Assembly: GCF_006738645.1 (NCBI RefSeq)
Contig: NZ_AP019700.1
Location: 2,926,001-2,990,000, forward strand
DNA: 64,000 bases
Direction: 5' to 3'
Origin: Stella humosa
Lineage (GTDB): Bacteria > Pseudomonadota > Alphaproteobacteria > ATCC43930 > Allostellaceae
Part shown: positions 52,589 to 61,499 of the stretch, piece after piece
Position numbering within the stretch: the first letter of the stretch is position 1
Layout: every line of letters starts with the position of its first letter
Notes under the pieces: model-generated
Told to the model about the DNA's origin: nothing
Databases searched by the model: none
The model's input: the letters and a program-made list of their open reading frames with translations, nothing else
Position numbers and translations under genes: made by a program

Positions 52589-53496
52589 CGTGCGCCCGCC
52601 AGGCTGCCCAGGATGGCGCGGTGCGTGCGGACATAGCCGCGTTCCACATGGGCCAGGTGCGGCGCCATCCTTCGGTGGGCCGCCGGCAGGGCATGGAACG
52701 GGATGGACGGGTAGGCATGGTGTTCGGCGTGGTAGGGCATGTTCCAGTGCACCAGTCTGACGGGCCAGGACACGAGCGTGGTCCGCGTGTTGGTCAGGGC
52801 GTTGCCATCGTCCGAGCAGAGCATGTGCTCCGTCAGCAGGATGGCACGCAGGATCGGCTGGCCGAGCAGCACCGGCCCGATCCAGTAGAGAACCGGCCCC
52901 CAGGGGTCCAGCGCCGCCCAGCCGGCGATCGCCGCCACGACCAGGACGTACATGGCGACGACCGAGCGCCGGGTCGTGGCCCGCGCCCGCTCCGGCACGA
53001 AGGAAAAGTCGCGGAAGTCGCCCCGCGCGACCCGCCACAGGATGGCCGCCCGCGCCCGCCAGTAGTTCCAGGCCGATACCCGCAGCAGGTATTGCCAGCG
53101 CGTCGTCGGCAGGGGCGTCATCAGTTCGGGGTCGAGCGCCGGATCCTGGCAATGGCGGTGATGGGCATAGTGGAAGTGCTTGTAGAAGTGGAAATCGACG
53201 AGGCTCGGCACGGCCGCCACCCAGCCGACCCAGTCGTTCAGCCGCCGCGAGCGGAAGGCCGTGTAGTGGACGCATTCATGCACCGGCGCGAAGAGGGCCA
53301 CCAGCACCCAGCCCAGCAGCACCATCGCCGGCAACACCAGCCAGTGGCCCCGCGCGGCCGTGACGAGGGCAGCCGCCAGCCCGATCAGCGCGAGGTGGAT
53401 CGCAAACTGGAGGATGCCGTGCCGGTTGGAGCGGCGGGACAATGCCTTCAGTTCCTGCGGTGCCAGGACGCGCCCGGCCGACATCGCGGTATCCAT
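52585..53496 (-). CDS. membrane fatty-acid desaturase-family protein
   Basis: The 303-residue protein has several transmembrane helices and three histidine boxes, HECVH, HYAHH and HAEHH, that bind the diiron centre of membrane desaturases/hydroxylases. It is first in an operon with the MetX-like hydrolase and a class IV aminotransferase. That company suggests it acts on something other than ordinary membrane lipid, which is inference. Known relatives include carotenoid- and alkane-type hydroxylases. Confidence 0.85.
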   Translation of the reverse strand: MDTAMSAGRVLAPQELKALSRRSNRHGILQFAIHLALIGLAAALVTAARGHWLVLPAMVLLGWVLVALFAPVHECVHYTAFRSRRLNDWVGWVAAVPSLVDFHFYKHFHYAHHRHCQDPALDPELMTPLPTTRWQYLLRVSAWNYWRARAAILWRVARGDFRDFSFVPERARATTRRSVVAMYVLVVAAIAGWAALDPWGPVLYWIGPVLLGQPILRAILLTEHMLCSDDGNALTNTRTTLVSWPVRLVHWNMPYHAEHHAYPSIPFHALPAAHRRMAPHLAHVERGYVRTHRAILGSLAGAR

Positions 53497-53550
53497 CGAT
53501 TCCGTCTCCCGAACCCGGAGGGCAGATTAGGCGACGGTCCCTTGCAATAG

Positions 53551-54915
53551 CTAGGCCCCCCGCCCTGCCCACAGGCAGGCGAGCCCCACTCCGCCGGCAC
53601 AGGCGGCCGCGACGAGGAACCCCGGCGCGAATCCGGCCGCCCCCTGCCCCGTCTCGACCGTTGCCCCGAGCAGCGCGATGCCGATGGCAAAGCCGCCCTG
53701 GCGCATGACCGTGGCAATGGCCGACGCCATCCCGCCCTGGGCGCTGGGCACGGTGGCGATCATGGCGCCGGAGATCTGGGCGTTCACCAGCCCCGCACCG
53801 CAGCCGCAAAGCAGCATGCCCGCCAGCACCGTCCAGGGCTGCGCGCCGAGCGCCAGCAGCAGGTTGCCGCCGGCCACGCCCAGCAACCCCAGCCCGAAGA
53901 ACCTGGGCCAGCCGAGGCGCGGCGCCAGCCGGGCGCCGAGCGGCGGCAGCGCCAGCATCGGCAGGGTGGCTGCCAGCATCGCCAGTCCCGCCTGCCCCGT
54001 CGTCAGCCCCTGGGCCGCTTGCAGGAAGAGCGGCAGATAGACCAGCAGCGCCCAGTAGCCCACGGACATGGCGAGCAGCACGGCACAGATGCCGAGCGTC
54101 TCGGGCCGCGCGAACACCGCCGGGTCCAGCAGCGGGCGCGGCCGGCCGCGCTGTTGCAGCACGAAGCCCGCCAGCAGGATCGCAGCGCCGGCCGGCCATG
54201 CCCACCAGGGCAAGGTCCCGCCCCCGCCCTGCAACATCCCGGCGATGGCCGCGCCCAGCGCCAGCGTCAGCAGCAACACGCCCAGCGGATCGAGCGGGCG
54301 GCCATCCAATTCGGTCGCCTCCGGCAAAAGGCGCGGCACGACCCGGCCCAGCCAGACGCAGAACGGCAGGTTGACGAGGAAGATCCAACGCCAGCCCGCG
54401 ACCTCGGCCACAAGGCCGCCCGCCGTCGGCCCCAGCGCCATTGCCGCCCCGGACACGATGCCCACCAGGGCGAAGGCACGCGCGCGTAGCCGCGGCTCGC
54501 GGTAGCGGTCCGAGATGAGGGCCAGCGCCCCGGTGATGACCATCGCCGCCCCCACGCCTTGGATCGCGCGAGCGGCCCACAGTGCCGGCCCCGTCCAGGC
54601 CAGCCCGCAGCCCAACGATGCCGCGGCGAACAGGAGATTGCCCCACAGCAGCACCCGCCGCCGGCCATGCCGGTCGGCGACCGCACCCGCGGCCAGCAGC
54701 AGCCCGGCGAAGGCCAGGCTGTAGGCATCCATGACCCAGGCAAAGCCGGCCATGCCGAAGCCGAACTCCGCCCCGATCGCCGGCAAGGCCACCGCCAGTG
54801 CCGTCACGTCGAAGGAGATCAGGGCGGCCGCCAACGCCAGCACCAGCGCCGGGGTGAAGGTTTCGCGCCAGCTTTCGGCGGTGGCTGCGGCTTCGCAGCC
54901 GATCGATGTGGACAT
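53551..54915 (-). CDS. MFS drug/proton antiporter, EmrB/QacA-like
   Basis: The 454-residue protein has 12-14 predicted helices and the MFS motif A region GAVADRHGRRRVLLWG, with ISFDVTALAVALPAIGAEF in helix 1 as in DHA2 exporters. ATG 54915 follows AAGGGGG. It is divergent from a LysR regulator, the usual arrangement for regulated drug exporters. Confidence 0.88.
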   Translation of the reverse strand: MSTSIGCEAAATAESWRETFTPALVLALAAALISFDVTALAVALPAIGAEFGFGMAGFAWVMDAYSLAFAGLLLAAGAVADRHGRRRVLLWGNLLFAAASLGCGLAWTGPALWAARAIQGVGAAMVITGALALISDRYREPRLRARAFALVGIVSGAAMALGPTAGGLVAEVAGWRWIFLVNLPFCVWLGRVVPRLLPEATELDGRPLDPLGVLLLTLALGAAIAGMLQGGGGTLPWWAWPAGAAILLAGFVLQQRGRPRPLLDPAVFARPETLGICAVLLAMSVGYWALLVYLPLFLQAAQGLTTGQAGLAMLAATLPMLALPPLGARLAPRLGWPRFFGLGLLGVAGGNLLLALGAQPWTVLAGMLLCGCGAGLVNAQISGAMIATVPSAQGGMASAIATVMRQGGFAIGIALLGATVETGQGAAGFAPGFLVAAACAGGVGLACLWAGRGA

Positions 54916-54987
54916 GGCGCTGGCCCCCTTGGTGGGCGCGCACCATCGGTCACGCCGGCCGATCGGCCGAACGCCAAGCATTCACCC

Positions 54988-54997
54988 ATTCATGAAT
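54988..54997. promoter_or_regulatory. candidate LysR operator palindrome
   Basis: ATTCATGAAT is a perfect 10-bp palindrome in the MFS/LysR divergent region, followed 12 bp later by a second TTCATG. LysR proteins bind interrupted palindromes near divergent promoters. The site overlaps the upstream of the two possible LysR start codons. Confidence 0.4.
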
Positions 54998-55015
54998 CTC
55001 GTTCATGGTGATCGG

Positions 55016-55942
55016 ATGCAGACCCGACCGCCGTTCGATGCGCTGATCGCCTTCGATGCCGCCTTGCGCCTCGGCAGCATGACGCTGGCTGCGGGCGAGC
55101 TCGGCGTCACCCAGAGTGCGGTCAGCCACCGCATTCGCCGGCTGGAGGCGTTCATGGGCACGGCCTTGCTGCTGCGCCGCAACGCGGGATTGGCGCCGAC
55201 ACCGGCCGGTGCGGCGCTGGCCGAGGGGCTGACGGCGCTGCTGGACGACCTGGCCGGCCTGCGGTCGCGCTGCCGCGCCGCCGACGCGCCCGACAACCTG
55301 CGGGTCGGCGTCGGCGCGGCGCTGGCGGGCAACTGGCTGGTGCGCCGCCTGCCAGGGTTCGCCGCCGCCTGCCCCGGCATCGCGATAGAACTGGCCGTCG
55401 TCGAGAACGAGGCGCAGGCGCATGCGCCCGACATCGACCTGCGCATCCTGTGGGTACCGGCCGCAGAGGCCCGCTCGACCTCCACCCAGCGGCCGCTGTT
55501 CCAGGAATGCGTCTTCCCGGTCTGTCACCCGGCGTTGCTGCCAGCCGCCTTCGTACCGGGCGACCCCGCGCTGCTGTCGACCCTGCCGTTGCTGCACAAA
55601 GGGCCGGCCGGGCGCGGCACCGGCGCGGAGTGGTCGTGGGCCGCCTGGCTCGACCGGCTGGGCCTGCCGCCCCGGCCGGGCGACACCTTGCGCTTCGCCA
55701 CCATCGGCACGGCGATCGCGGCCGCGCTCGAAGGGGCGGGGGCGGTGCTGGCCCGCTCGATGCTGGTCCATGACGCGCTGGCCGACGGCCGGCTGGTGCG
55801 CCTGCTGCCGGATGGATGGGACATGCCGTCCAGCAAGGTCCATGTCCTGCGCTGGCCGGCCGCCCTGTCCGGCGACGACCGGGTTCGCCGCTTCGCCGCC
55901 TGGCTGGTGGAGCGAACGGCCGAGACGGCCGCAGCCCCTTGA
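55016..55942 (+). CDS. LysR-family regulator, GcvA-like
   Basis: The 308-residue protein opens with the GcvA/AmpR-type HTH (FDALIAFDAALRLGSMTLAA, LGVTQSAVSHRIRRLE) and a C-terminal effector domain. ATG 55016 gives the usual length before the HTH; ATG 54992, in frame, adds eight residues. It probably controls the divergent MFS gene and itself. Confidence 0.87.
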   Translation: MQTRPPFDALIAFDAALRLGSMTLAAGELGVTQSAVSHRIRRLEAFMGTALLLRRNAGLAPTPAGAALAEGLTALLDDLAGLRSRCRAADAPDNLRVGVGAALAGNWLVRRLPGFAAACPGIAIELAVVENEAQAHAPDIDLRILWVPAAEARSTSTQRPLFQECVFPVCHPALLPAAFVPGDPALLSTLPLLHKGPAGRGTGAEWSWAAWLDRLGLPPRPGDTLRFATIGTAIAAALEGAGAVLARSMLVHDALADGRLVRLLPDGWDMPSSKVHVLRWPAALSGDDRVRRFAAWLVERTAETAAAP

Positions 55943-55948
55943 TGCAGA

Positions 55949-56608
55949 TCAGGGCCGGTTGGGCGGATCCCGCACGGACTGGGGGCCGGCCGGCGCGGCC
56001 GGTGCCGGCTCCGGCCCGCCATTCAGCCAACGGCCGATGCGCCGGAAGATGCGCCCCATCACCCGGAACAGCTTGGGCAGCAGCCAGATCACCAGGGCGA
56101 TGAAGGCGACCATCAGGACGATGAACACCCAGGGATGCTGAACCGCCGCCCACAGGCCGGCGAAGACCGCGATGTCCTCGCCGATCGAGGCGCCCCAGTT
56201 GCTGAACGGCTCGGGCGAGGTGTTGATCACCAGCCGGGTGCTGGCCTTGGTCGCGTGCGCGGCCGTCGCCAGGGTGCCGCCGACCAGCCCGGCCGCCAGC
56301 CCGATAGACGGGTCGATGCTCCAGGCCGAGCCCGCCGCCAGCAAGGCACCCGCCGGGATGCGCACGAAGGTGTGCAAGGCGTCCCAGCCGCTGTCGACGC
56401 CCGGCACCTTGTCGGCCACGAACTCCACCGCATACATCAGCCCCGCCGCCAGGATGACGATGGGCGATGCCAGGAGTTGCAGGTCGGGCGGCAAGGCCAT
56501 CGCGCCAGTCGCCCCCATCAGCCCCAGCGCCAGCATGGCCGCATAGAGGTTGATGCCGCTGGCCCAGCCGACGCCGAGCGTCAGGGCGATTGCGGAAACC
56601 GGATCCAT
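55949..56608 (-). CDS. DUF4126-family membrane protein
   Basis: The 219-residue protein has five or so hydrophobic helices and glycine-rich loops (GVGWASGINLYAAMLALGL; ATAAHATKASTRLVINTSPEP), which match DUF4126. ATG 56608 follows GGAGGG; a frame to 56722 is rejected because it lacks a site. Function unknown. It converges on the LysR gene (6-bp gap). Confidence 0.8.
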   Translation of the reverse strand: MDPVSAIALTLGVGWASGINLYAAMLALGLMGATGAMALPPDLQLLASPIVILAAGLMYAVEFVADKVPGVDSGWDALHTFVRIPAGALLAAGSAWSIDPSIGLAAGLVGGTLATAAHATKASTRLVINTSPEPFSNWGASIGEDIAVFAGLWAAVQHPWVFIVLMVAFIALVIWLLPKLFRVMGRIFRRIGRWLNGGPEPAPAAPAGPQSVRDPPNRP

Positions 56609-56763
56609 GCTGGCTGTCCCTCCATCAGGCCCACGCGGATGATCCGCGCGCATCGGATAATATGCCGAAAACAACGGCCGGCGTTGCTGCCCATTCCGCC
56701 AGGGGGCTAGGATCGCCGCCACGGCGCGCGCACCGGCGCGCTCCCAAGCGATTCGAGGCAGCC

Positions 56764-58221
56764 ATGCAGGACCTTCCCTTCCGCTCCGCCAAGGAACTGG
56801 CCAGCCTCATCCGGCGCAAGAAGGTGAGTGCGCTGGAACTGCTGGACCTCTACCTGGCCCGCGTCGAACGGCACAACCCGGCGCTCAACGCCGTCGTCGC
56901 CATGGATGTCGGCCAGGCGCGGAAGCGCGCGCGGGCGGCCGACCGGGCACTGGCCAAGGGCAAACCCTGGGGGCCACTGCACGGCGTGCCCATGACGATC
57001 AAGGAATCCTTCGACGTCGCCGGCCTGCCGACCACCTGGGGCCTACCGGCCTACGCCGACAACATCGCCAAGCACAGCTCGGTTCCGGTCGAGCGGATGG
57101 AGGCGGCCGGCGTCGTGCTGTTCGGCAAGACCAACGTGCCGGCCTGGCTGGCCGACTGGCAGAGCTACAATGCGGTCTACGGCACCTGCAACAACCCGTG
57201 GGACGTGACCAGGACGCCGGGCGGCTCGTCCGGCGGATCGGCCGCGGTGCTGGCGGCCGGCCTGACCGGAATCGAGGCCGGCAGCGACATCGGTGCCTCG
57301 ATCCGCAACCCCGCGCATTATTGCGGCGTCTACGGCCACAAGCCGACCTACGAGATCTGCGCGTCCCGCGGCCAGGCGCTGCCGGGCGTGCTGTCGGGCT
57401 CCGACATCGCCGTCATCGGCCCGATGGCGCGCAGCGCCGACGACCTCGACATCGCGCTGACGGCACTGGCCGGCCCGGACGCGATCGAGGCCGGCGGGTG
57501 GCAGCTTCGCCTGCCGCCCAGCCGCAAGAAGACGCTGCGCGAGTTCAAGGTCGCCGTCGTCCTGAACGACCCCAATGGCGAGGTCGACCGCGAGATCCAG
57601 GACCGGCTGCAGGAGCTGGCCGATTTCCTGTCCAAGAAGATGAAGGTGAAGGTCGCCGACGCCCATCCCGACATCGACACGACCGACGCCCATCGCACCT
57701 ATATCCACCTGCTGCGCATGGCCACCTGCGGCCGCCAGACCGACGAGGACTTCGCTCGTAACCGCGAGATCGCCGAGGGCCTGGCCAAGTCCGACGACAG
57801 CTATTATGCGCGGATGATGCGGGCCAACACCGGCTCGCACCGCGACTGGCTGGCCCACAACGAGAAGCGCCGGCACCTGCAATGGGCCTGGCACGAATTC
57901 TTCCAGAGCTACGACATCCTGCTCTGCCCCGCCGCCTCCTCGACGGCCTTCGCCCACAACCACGAGGGCAACCGCTGGGACCAGAAGATCGTCGTCAACG
58001 GCAAGCCCGTGTCGGTCATCGACCAGATGTTCTGGGCAGGCTATCCGGGCGTCGTCTACCTGCCGGCCACCGTCGCCCCGGCCGGCCTGGGCGCCTCGAC
58101 CGGCCTGCCGCTCGGCGTGCAGATCGTGGGGCCGTTCGGCGGCGACCGCAGCACCATCCGCTTCGCCCAACTGCTGGCCAAGGAGTGGCACGGCTATACG
58201 CCGCCGCCGGGGTTCAGTTGA
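56764..58221 (+). CDS. amidase-signature-family amidohydrolase
   Basis: The 485-residue protein has the Ser-cisSer-Lys triad: K80 (TIKES), S155 in PGGSSGGS and nucleophile S179 in GSDIGASIR. The spacings of 75 and 24 residues equal those of fatty acid amide hydrolase. It hydrolyses an amide to acid and ammonia. It is divergent from DUF4126. The last 8 bp overlap the convergent EamA gene. Confidence 0.9.
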   Translation: MQDLPFRSAKELASLIRRKKVSALELLDLYLARVERHNPALNAVVAMDVGQARKRARAADRALAKGKPWGPLHGVPMTIKESFDVAGLPTTWGLPAYADNIAKHSSVPVERMEAAGVVLFGKTNVPAWLADWQSYNAVYGTCNNPWDVTRTPGGSSGGSAAVLAAGLTGIEAGSDIGASIRNPAHYCGVYGHKPTYEICASRGQALPGVLSGSDIAVIGPMARSADDLDIALTALAGPDAIEAGGWQLRLPPSRKKTLREFKVAVVLNDPNGEVDREIQDRLQELADFLSKKMKVKVADAHPDIDTTDAHRTYIHLLRMATCGRQTDEDFARNREIAEGLAKSDDSYYARMMRANTGSHRDWLAHNEKRRHLQWAWHEFFQSYDILLCPAASSTAFAHNHEGNRWDQKIVVNGKPVSVIDQMFWAGYPGVVYLPATVAPAGLGASTGLPLGVQIVGPFGGDRSTIRFAQLLAKEWHGYTPPPGFS

Positions 58222-59083
58222 GGCCAGAGCGCCGGCGGCGCCGGCCGAACAGGATGTCGGCCAGCACCGCGGCCACGACCACCGCGCCGCCGGCATAGCT
58301 GGCGGCCGCCGGCCGTTCGGCGAAGGCGAGCCACACCGCGACCGGCCCCAACGGAATCTCGAGCGACCCGATCAGGGCCGACCGGGTGGCCGAGACCAGC
58401 CGGGTCCCGAGCGTCAGCAGCAGCAAGCCCAGCCCGAACTGGGCGCCGAATGCCGCCAGCATCGCCAGTTCGCCTATGGTCGGCGACAACGGCTGGGCAA
58501 AAGGCGCCACCAGCACGGCGCTGGCAAAGCCTGACAGGGAGGCCGCCGGCAGCATCGAGCGCCCCGGGTTGGCGCGGATGATGACCATCATGGTGCCGAT
58601 CAGCACCGTCATCGCCAGGGCGAGGAGGTTGCCGACGAACTGGCCGCCGGCCGGGGCGCCGCCGAAGATCACGACCACGCCGGACATCGCGACCGCGGCC
58701 GCCGCCAGCGTCGTGGTACTTTCCCGGCGACCGAGCAAGAGCCAGCCGATCGCCGCGGTCACGAAGGGCGCGGCCGCGTGGATCAGGGTCACATCAGCCA
58801 CCGTCGAGCGCTGCAGCGCATTGATGAAGCAGACCGTGCCCAGCGCCGAGCAGGCGGCGGCGGCCAAGCCGGCCCGGCCCATCCCGCCAAACGCCGACAG
58901 CGTCCGCGCACGGTGGGTCCAGGCGATCCAGGCCAGGATGAAAAGGCCGCCGAATGTCCCGCGCCAGAAAACCACCGTCCAGGCATCGAGCACGATCAGC
59001 CGCGTGAATGGACCGGCGGCGCTGAAGACCACGGCCGCCGCCGTCACCAGAATGATACCCCTGCCGCCCTGCCCCATGACCAT
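58214..59083 (-). CDS. EamA/DMT-family metabolite exporter
   Basis: The 289-residue protein has ten hydrophobic helices in two EamA repeats (FSAAGPFTRLIVLDAWTVVF; SATRSALIGSLEIPLGPVAVW). It exports an unknown metabolite. It is divergent from the WYL regulator, with a perfect palindrome between them that probably controls both. Confidence 0.87.
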   Translation of the reverse strand: MVMGQGGRGIILVTAAAVVFSAAGPFTRLIVLDAWTVVFWRGTFGGLFILAWIAWTHRARTLSAFGGMGRAGLAAAACSALGTVCFINALQRSTVADVTLIHAAAPFVTAAIGWLLLGRRESTTTLAAAAVAMSGVVVIFGGAPAGGQFVGNLLALAMTVLIGTMMVIIRANPGRSMLPAASLSGFASAVLVAPFAQPLSPTIGELAMLAAFGAQFGLGLLLLTLGTRLVSATRSALIGSLEIPLGPVAVWLAFAERPAAASYAGGAVVVAAVLADILFGRRRRRSGLN

Positions 59084-59123
59084 CCGTCCGATGCTGCTCG
59101 CGGGGGAAGCTAGCGGGGTGCTA

Positions 59124-59141
59124 CTGACAGCGTGCTGTCAG
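59124..59141. promoter_or_regulatory. perfect palindromic operator between EamA and WYL regulator genes
   Basis: CTGACAGC-GT-GCTGTCAG is a perfect inverted repeat of two 8-bp arms with a 2-bp centre. It lies 40 bp from the exporter start and 18 bp from the regulator start. Such symmetry by chance in 76 bp is unlikely, so it is the best candidate binding site for the adjacent regulator. Confidence 0.7.
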
Positions 59142-59159
59142 GAGAATCAGGGGGTGGCG

Positions 59160-59840
59160 ATGCGGCGCGGCGACCGGCTGTTCGAGATCATCCAGTTGTT
59201 GCGGGCAACCGACCGGCCGATGACGGCAGCCGCCCTGGGCCAACAGCTGGAAGTCACCGTCCGCACCGTCTATCGCGACATTTCGGCACTCCAGGCCCGT
59301 CGGGTGCCGATCGAGGGCGCGGCCGGCATCGGCTACATCCTGCGCCCGGGCTTCGACCTGCCGCCGCTGATGTTCACGCTGGAGGAAATCGATGCGATCG
59401 CCGTCGGTGCCCGCATGGTGCGCCGGTTGCGCGACGACCGGCTGCGGGCCGCGGCCGACAGCGTGCTTGGCAAGGTCGCCGTCGCACTGCCCGAGGCGTT
59501 GCGCGACCGGCTGGTGGCGGCCCCGCTATATGTCTCCGACGGCAGCGCCGCGACCGCAGCCGGCATCGACCTGACCGCTGCCCGGCGTGCCATCGGCGAG
59601 CGGCGCAAGATGCGGATTGCCTATGCCGATGGCCAGAACCAGCGGAGCGAACGGACCGTCTGGCCGATCGCCATGGCCTATTATGTCGACGTGACGCTCC
59701 TGGCTGCCTGGTGCGAAATGCGGCGCGACTATCGGCATTTCCGCGTCGACCGCATCCGCGCGGCAACCGTGCTCGAGGAGCGCTATCCCGACGATGGCGG
59801 ACGGATGATGGCCGCCTGGCTGGCGCTGCCGAAGGAGTAG
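59160..59840 (+). CDS. YafY-type HTH-WYL transcriptional regulator
   Basis: The 226-residue protein has an N-terminal HTH_11 winged helix (RLFEIIQLLRATDRPMTAAA, VTVRTVYRDISALQ) and a C-terminal WYL domain (RRKMRIAYADGQNQRSERTV). ATG 59160 follows AGGGGG. It most likely autoregulates and controls the divergent EamA exporter through the palindrome at 59124-59141. Ligand unknown. Confidence 0.88.
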   Translation: MRRGDRLFEIIQLLRATDRPMTAAALGQQLEVTVRTVYRDISALQARRVPIEGAAGIGYILRPGFDLPPLMFTLEEIDAIAVGARMVRRLRDDRLRAAADSVLGKVAVALPEALRDRLVAAPLYVSDGSAATAAGIDLTAARRAIGERRKMRIAYADGQNQRSERTVWPIAMAYYVDVTLLAAWCEMRRDYRHFRVDRIRAATVLEERYPDDGGRMMAAWLALPKE

Positions 59841-59912
59841 CCGGATGCGATGCGCAATCGCCCGACCGCCTGCTATCCTGGCCCCGACCATTCCCGCCGG
59901 AGCCTTGCGACC

Positions 59913-60359
59913 ATGACCGAACCCCCCGACCGCGACAGCCTCGTCGCCTTCTTCGACCGCTGGACCGATCTGGTGCGCGCGGTCGATTTCGATACTGCGC
60001 GGGCGATGTTCGATCCGGACCTGGTGGCGTTCGGCACCTTCGCCGACTTCATCACCGAGCGCGACGCGGTGATCGCCGGCCAGTGGCGGCAGGTATGGCC
60101 GACGATCGCCGACTATCGGTTCCGCACCGAGGCGATGCATTGCGACGTGTCCCCCGACCGGCTGATGGCGACCGTGGCCGTGCCGTGGAGTTCGACCGGC
60201 TTCCGCGAGGATGGCCGCCCGTTCGAGCGCAACGGCCGGGCCACCGTCACCCTGCGCCGCGACGGGCTGGCAGGGCCGTGGCGCGGCGTCCACACCCACC
60301 TGTCGCTCAATCGGGGCACGCCCGACCGCAGTTTCGGGCGCCCGACGGCACTCGCCTGA
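59913..60359 (+). CDS. SnoaL/NTF2-like small protein
   Basis: The 148-residue protein has the cone-shaped NTF2-like pattern (LVAFFDRWTDLVRAVDFDTA, ARAMFDPDLVAFGTF, WSSTGFREDGRPFERNGRAT). Members are isomerases, hydrolases or ligand-binders of diverse function. GGAG precedes the ATG. It follows the WYL regulator in the same direction by 72 bp. Its stop is 1 bp from the convergent glycosyltransferase gene. Confidence 0.78.
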   Translation: MTEPPDRDSLVAFFDRWTDLVRAVDFDTARAMFDPDLVAFGTFADFITERDAVIAGQWRQVWPTIADYRFRTEAMHCDVSPDRLMATVAVPWSSTGFREDGRPFERNGRATVTLRRDGLAGPWRGVHTHLSLNRGTPDRSFGRPTALA

Positions 60360-60360
60360 C

Positions 60361-61362
60361 CTACAGGGCGGCCGCGATCCGGCGCAGTGTCTCCAGCCCC
60401 GCCGGGGACAGCCGGATGTCGCGATGGATCGAATCCGCGTGGCTCTCGGCGATCTCCTCGGCGGCGATGGCGACGTAGCGCTGCCCGGCCTGCCGCGCCA
60501 ACGCCGCGAAGACGTCGAGGTGTGCTGGCACGCGCAGCTCGACGACAGTCGCCGTCGGCGGTGCGAACAGCAGGTTGGTGAAGGCGGCGCCATGGGTACC
60601 GAAGATCGCCGTCGCCTGGCCGAACAGGCGGACCTGCTCGGCAAAGGACAACTGCCCCGGGTCCAGGCACTCGAAGCCGTAGCCGGTCAGCATCCGCTCG
60701 ACCTCGGCCTCGCCGATGAACCGTCGACGCTGGACGTCGCCGCGCCGCAGGAAGAGCCGCCGGCCGCCCCCCTCCACGGTCGCGGCCGGCCCGATCAGCG
60801 TGCGCCAGAAGCCGACCGCGGCCGCGCGATCGACCCGTAGCGGCAGCACCCCCCGGCGGATGGCGATCACCCCCTTGGCAACCGGCGTCACCGCCAGCGT
60901 GCCGAGCCGCAGGGCGCGCGCCACATGCTCCAGCGCCGCGCGATGGCCGGGCGCGAACGGCTCGGCCACGACGACCCCGCCCGCCGCCAGCTCCGGCCGG
61001 CCGGCCAGCGCGGCCAGTCGCGGCAGGAAGTCGACCAGCCAATGGAAATAATTGTGCGACCCGCCGAGGATGAATTGCGGCGGCCCGTCGGGCATGGCCG
61101 CCAGCGCCGGCAGGCGGCGGGCGATGAGCCGGGCCATCTCCGGCCCGCGCAGGTGGGCGTACTTGACCGGGTTGTAGATCCCGAAGGCGTCCGCGAAAGT
61201 CCGGCCATCGCTGGTGACGGGAAAGAACTGCGGCACCACCAGGAAGAACCGCTCCAGCTCAATGCAGGCAAGGGGGGCTCCGGACGCCGATATCCGGCGC
61301 GGACCATCCGGTGTCGGCGCGGCGAGGGCTGTCCGAAGCGGCATGTCGACGATTGGCGGCAT
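60361..61362 (-). CDS. glycosyltransferase family 61-like protein
   Basis: The 333-residue protein resembles the DUF563/GT61 family: FILGGSHNYFHWLVDFLPRL (about residues 115-134) and FGTHGAAFTNLLFAPP with ATVVELRVP near the C-terminus. It may add a sugar to an envelope or exported glycan. The start is uncertain: ATG 61362 or 61344. It is isolated from other glycan genes. Confidence 0.8.
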   Translation of the reverse strand: MPPIVDMPLRTALAAPTPDGPRRISASGAPLACIELERFFLVVPQFFPVTSDGRTFADAFGIYNPVKYAHLRGPEMARLIARRLPALAAMPDGPPQFILGGSHNYFHWLVDFLPRLAALAGRPELAAGGVVVAEPFAPGHRAALEHVARALRLGTLAVTPVAKGVIAIRRGVLPLRVDRAAAVGFWRTLIGPAATVEGGGRRLFLRRGDVQRRRFIGEAEVERMLTGYGFECLDPGQLSFAEQVRLFGQATAIFGTHGAAFTNLLFAPPTATVVELRVPAHLDVFAALARQAGQRYVAIAAEEIAESHADSIHRDIRLSPAGLETLRRIAAAL

Positions 61363-61446
61363 CGCCGATAGAGCGGTTGCCGCCTGGACGATGTCAACGC
61401 CAACCGCGGCCCGCGCGCCGGGGAGATGGGTCCGCCAATGAAGAAA

Positions 61447-61470
61447 GGGCGGCCCCTTGCGGAGCCGCCC
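61447..61470 (-). terminator. rho-independent terminator of the iron-binding protein gene
   Basis: GGGCGGC and GCCGCCC flank a further CCC/GGA pairing and a TTGC (minus strand GCAA) tetraloop, giving about a 10-bp stem. On the minus strand it is followed by TTTCTT. It lies 30 bp past the stop of the iron-binding protein gene. Confidence 0.85.
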
Positions 61471-61499
61471 CCTCTGTCTCGATATCCTTCGATCTGGCC

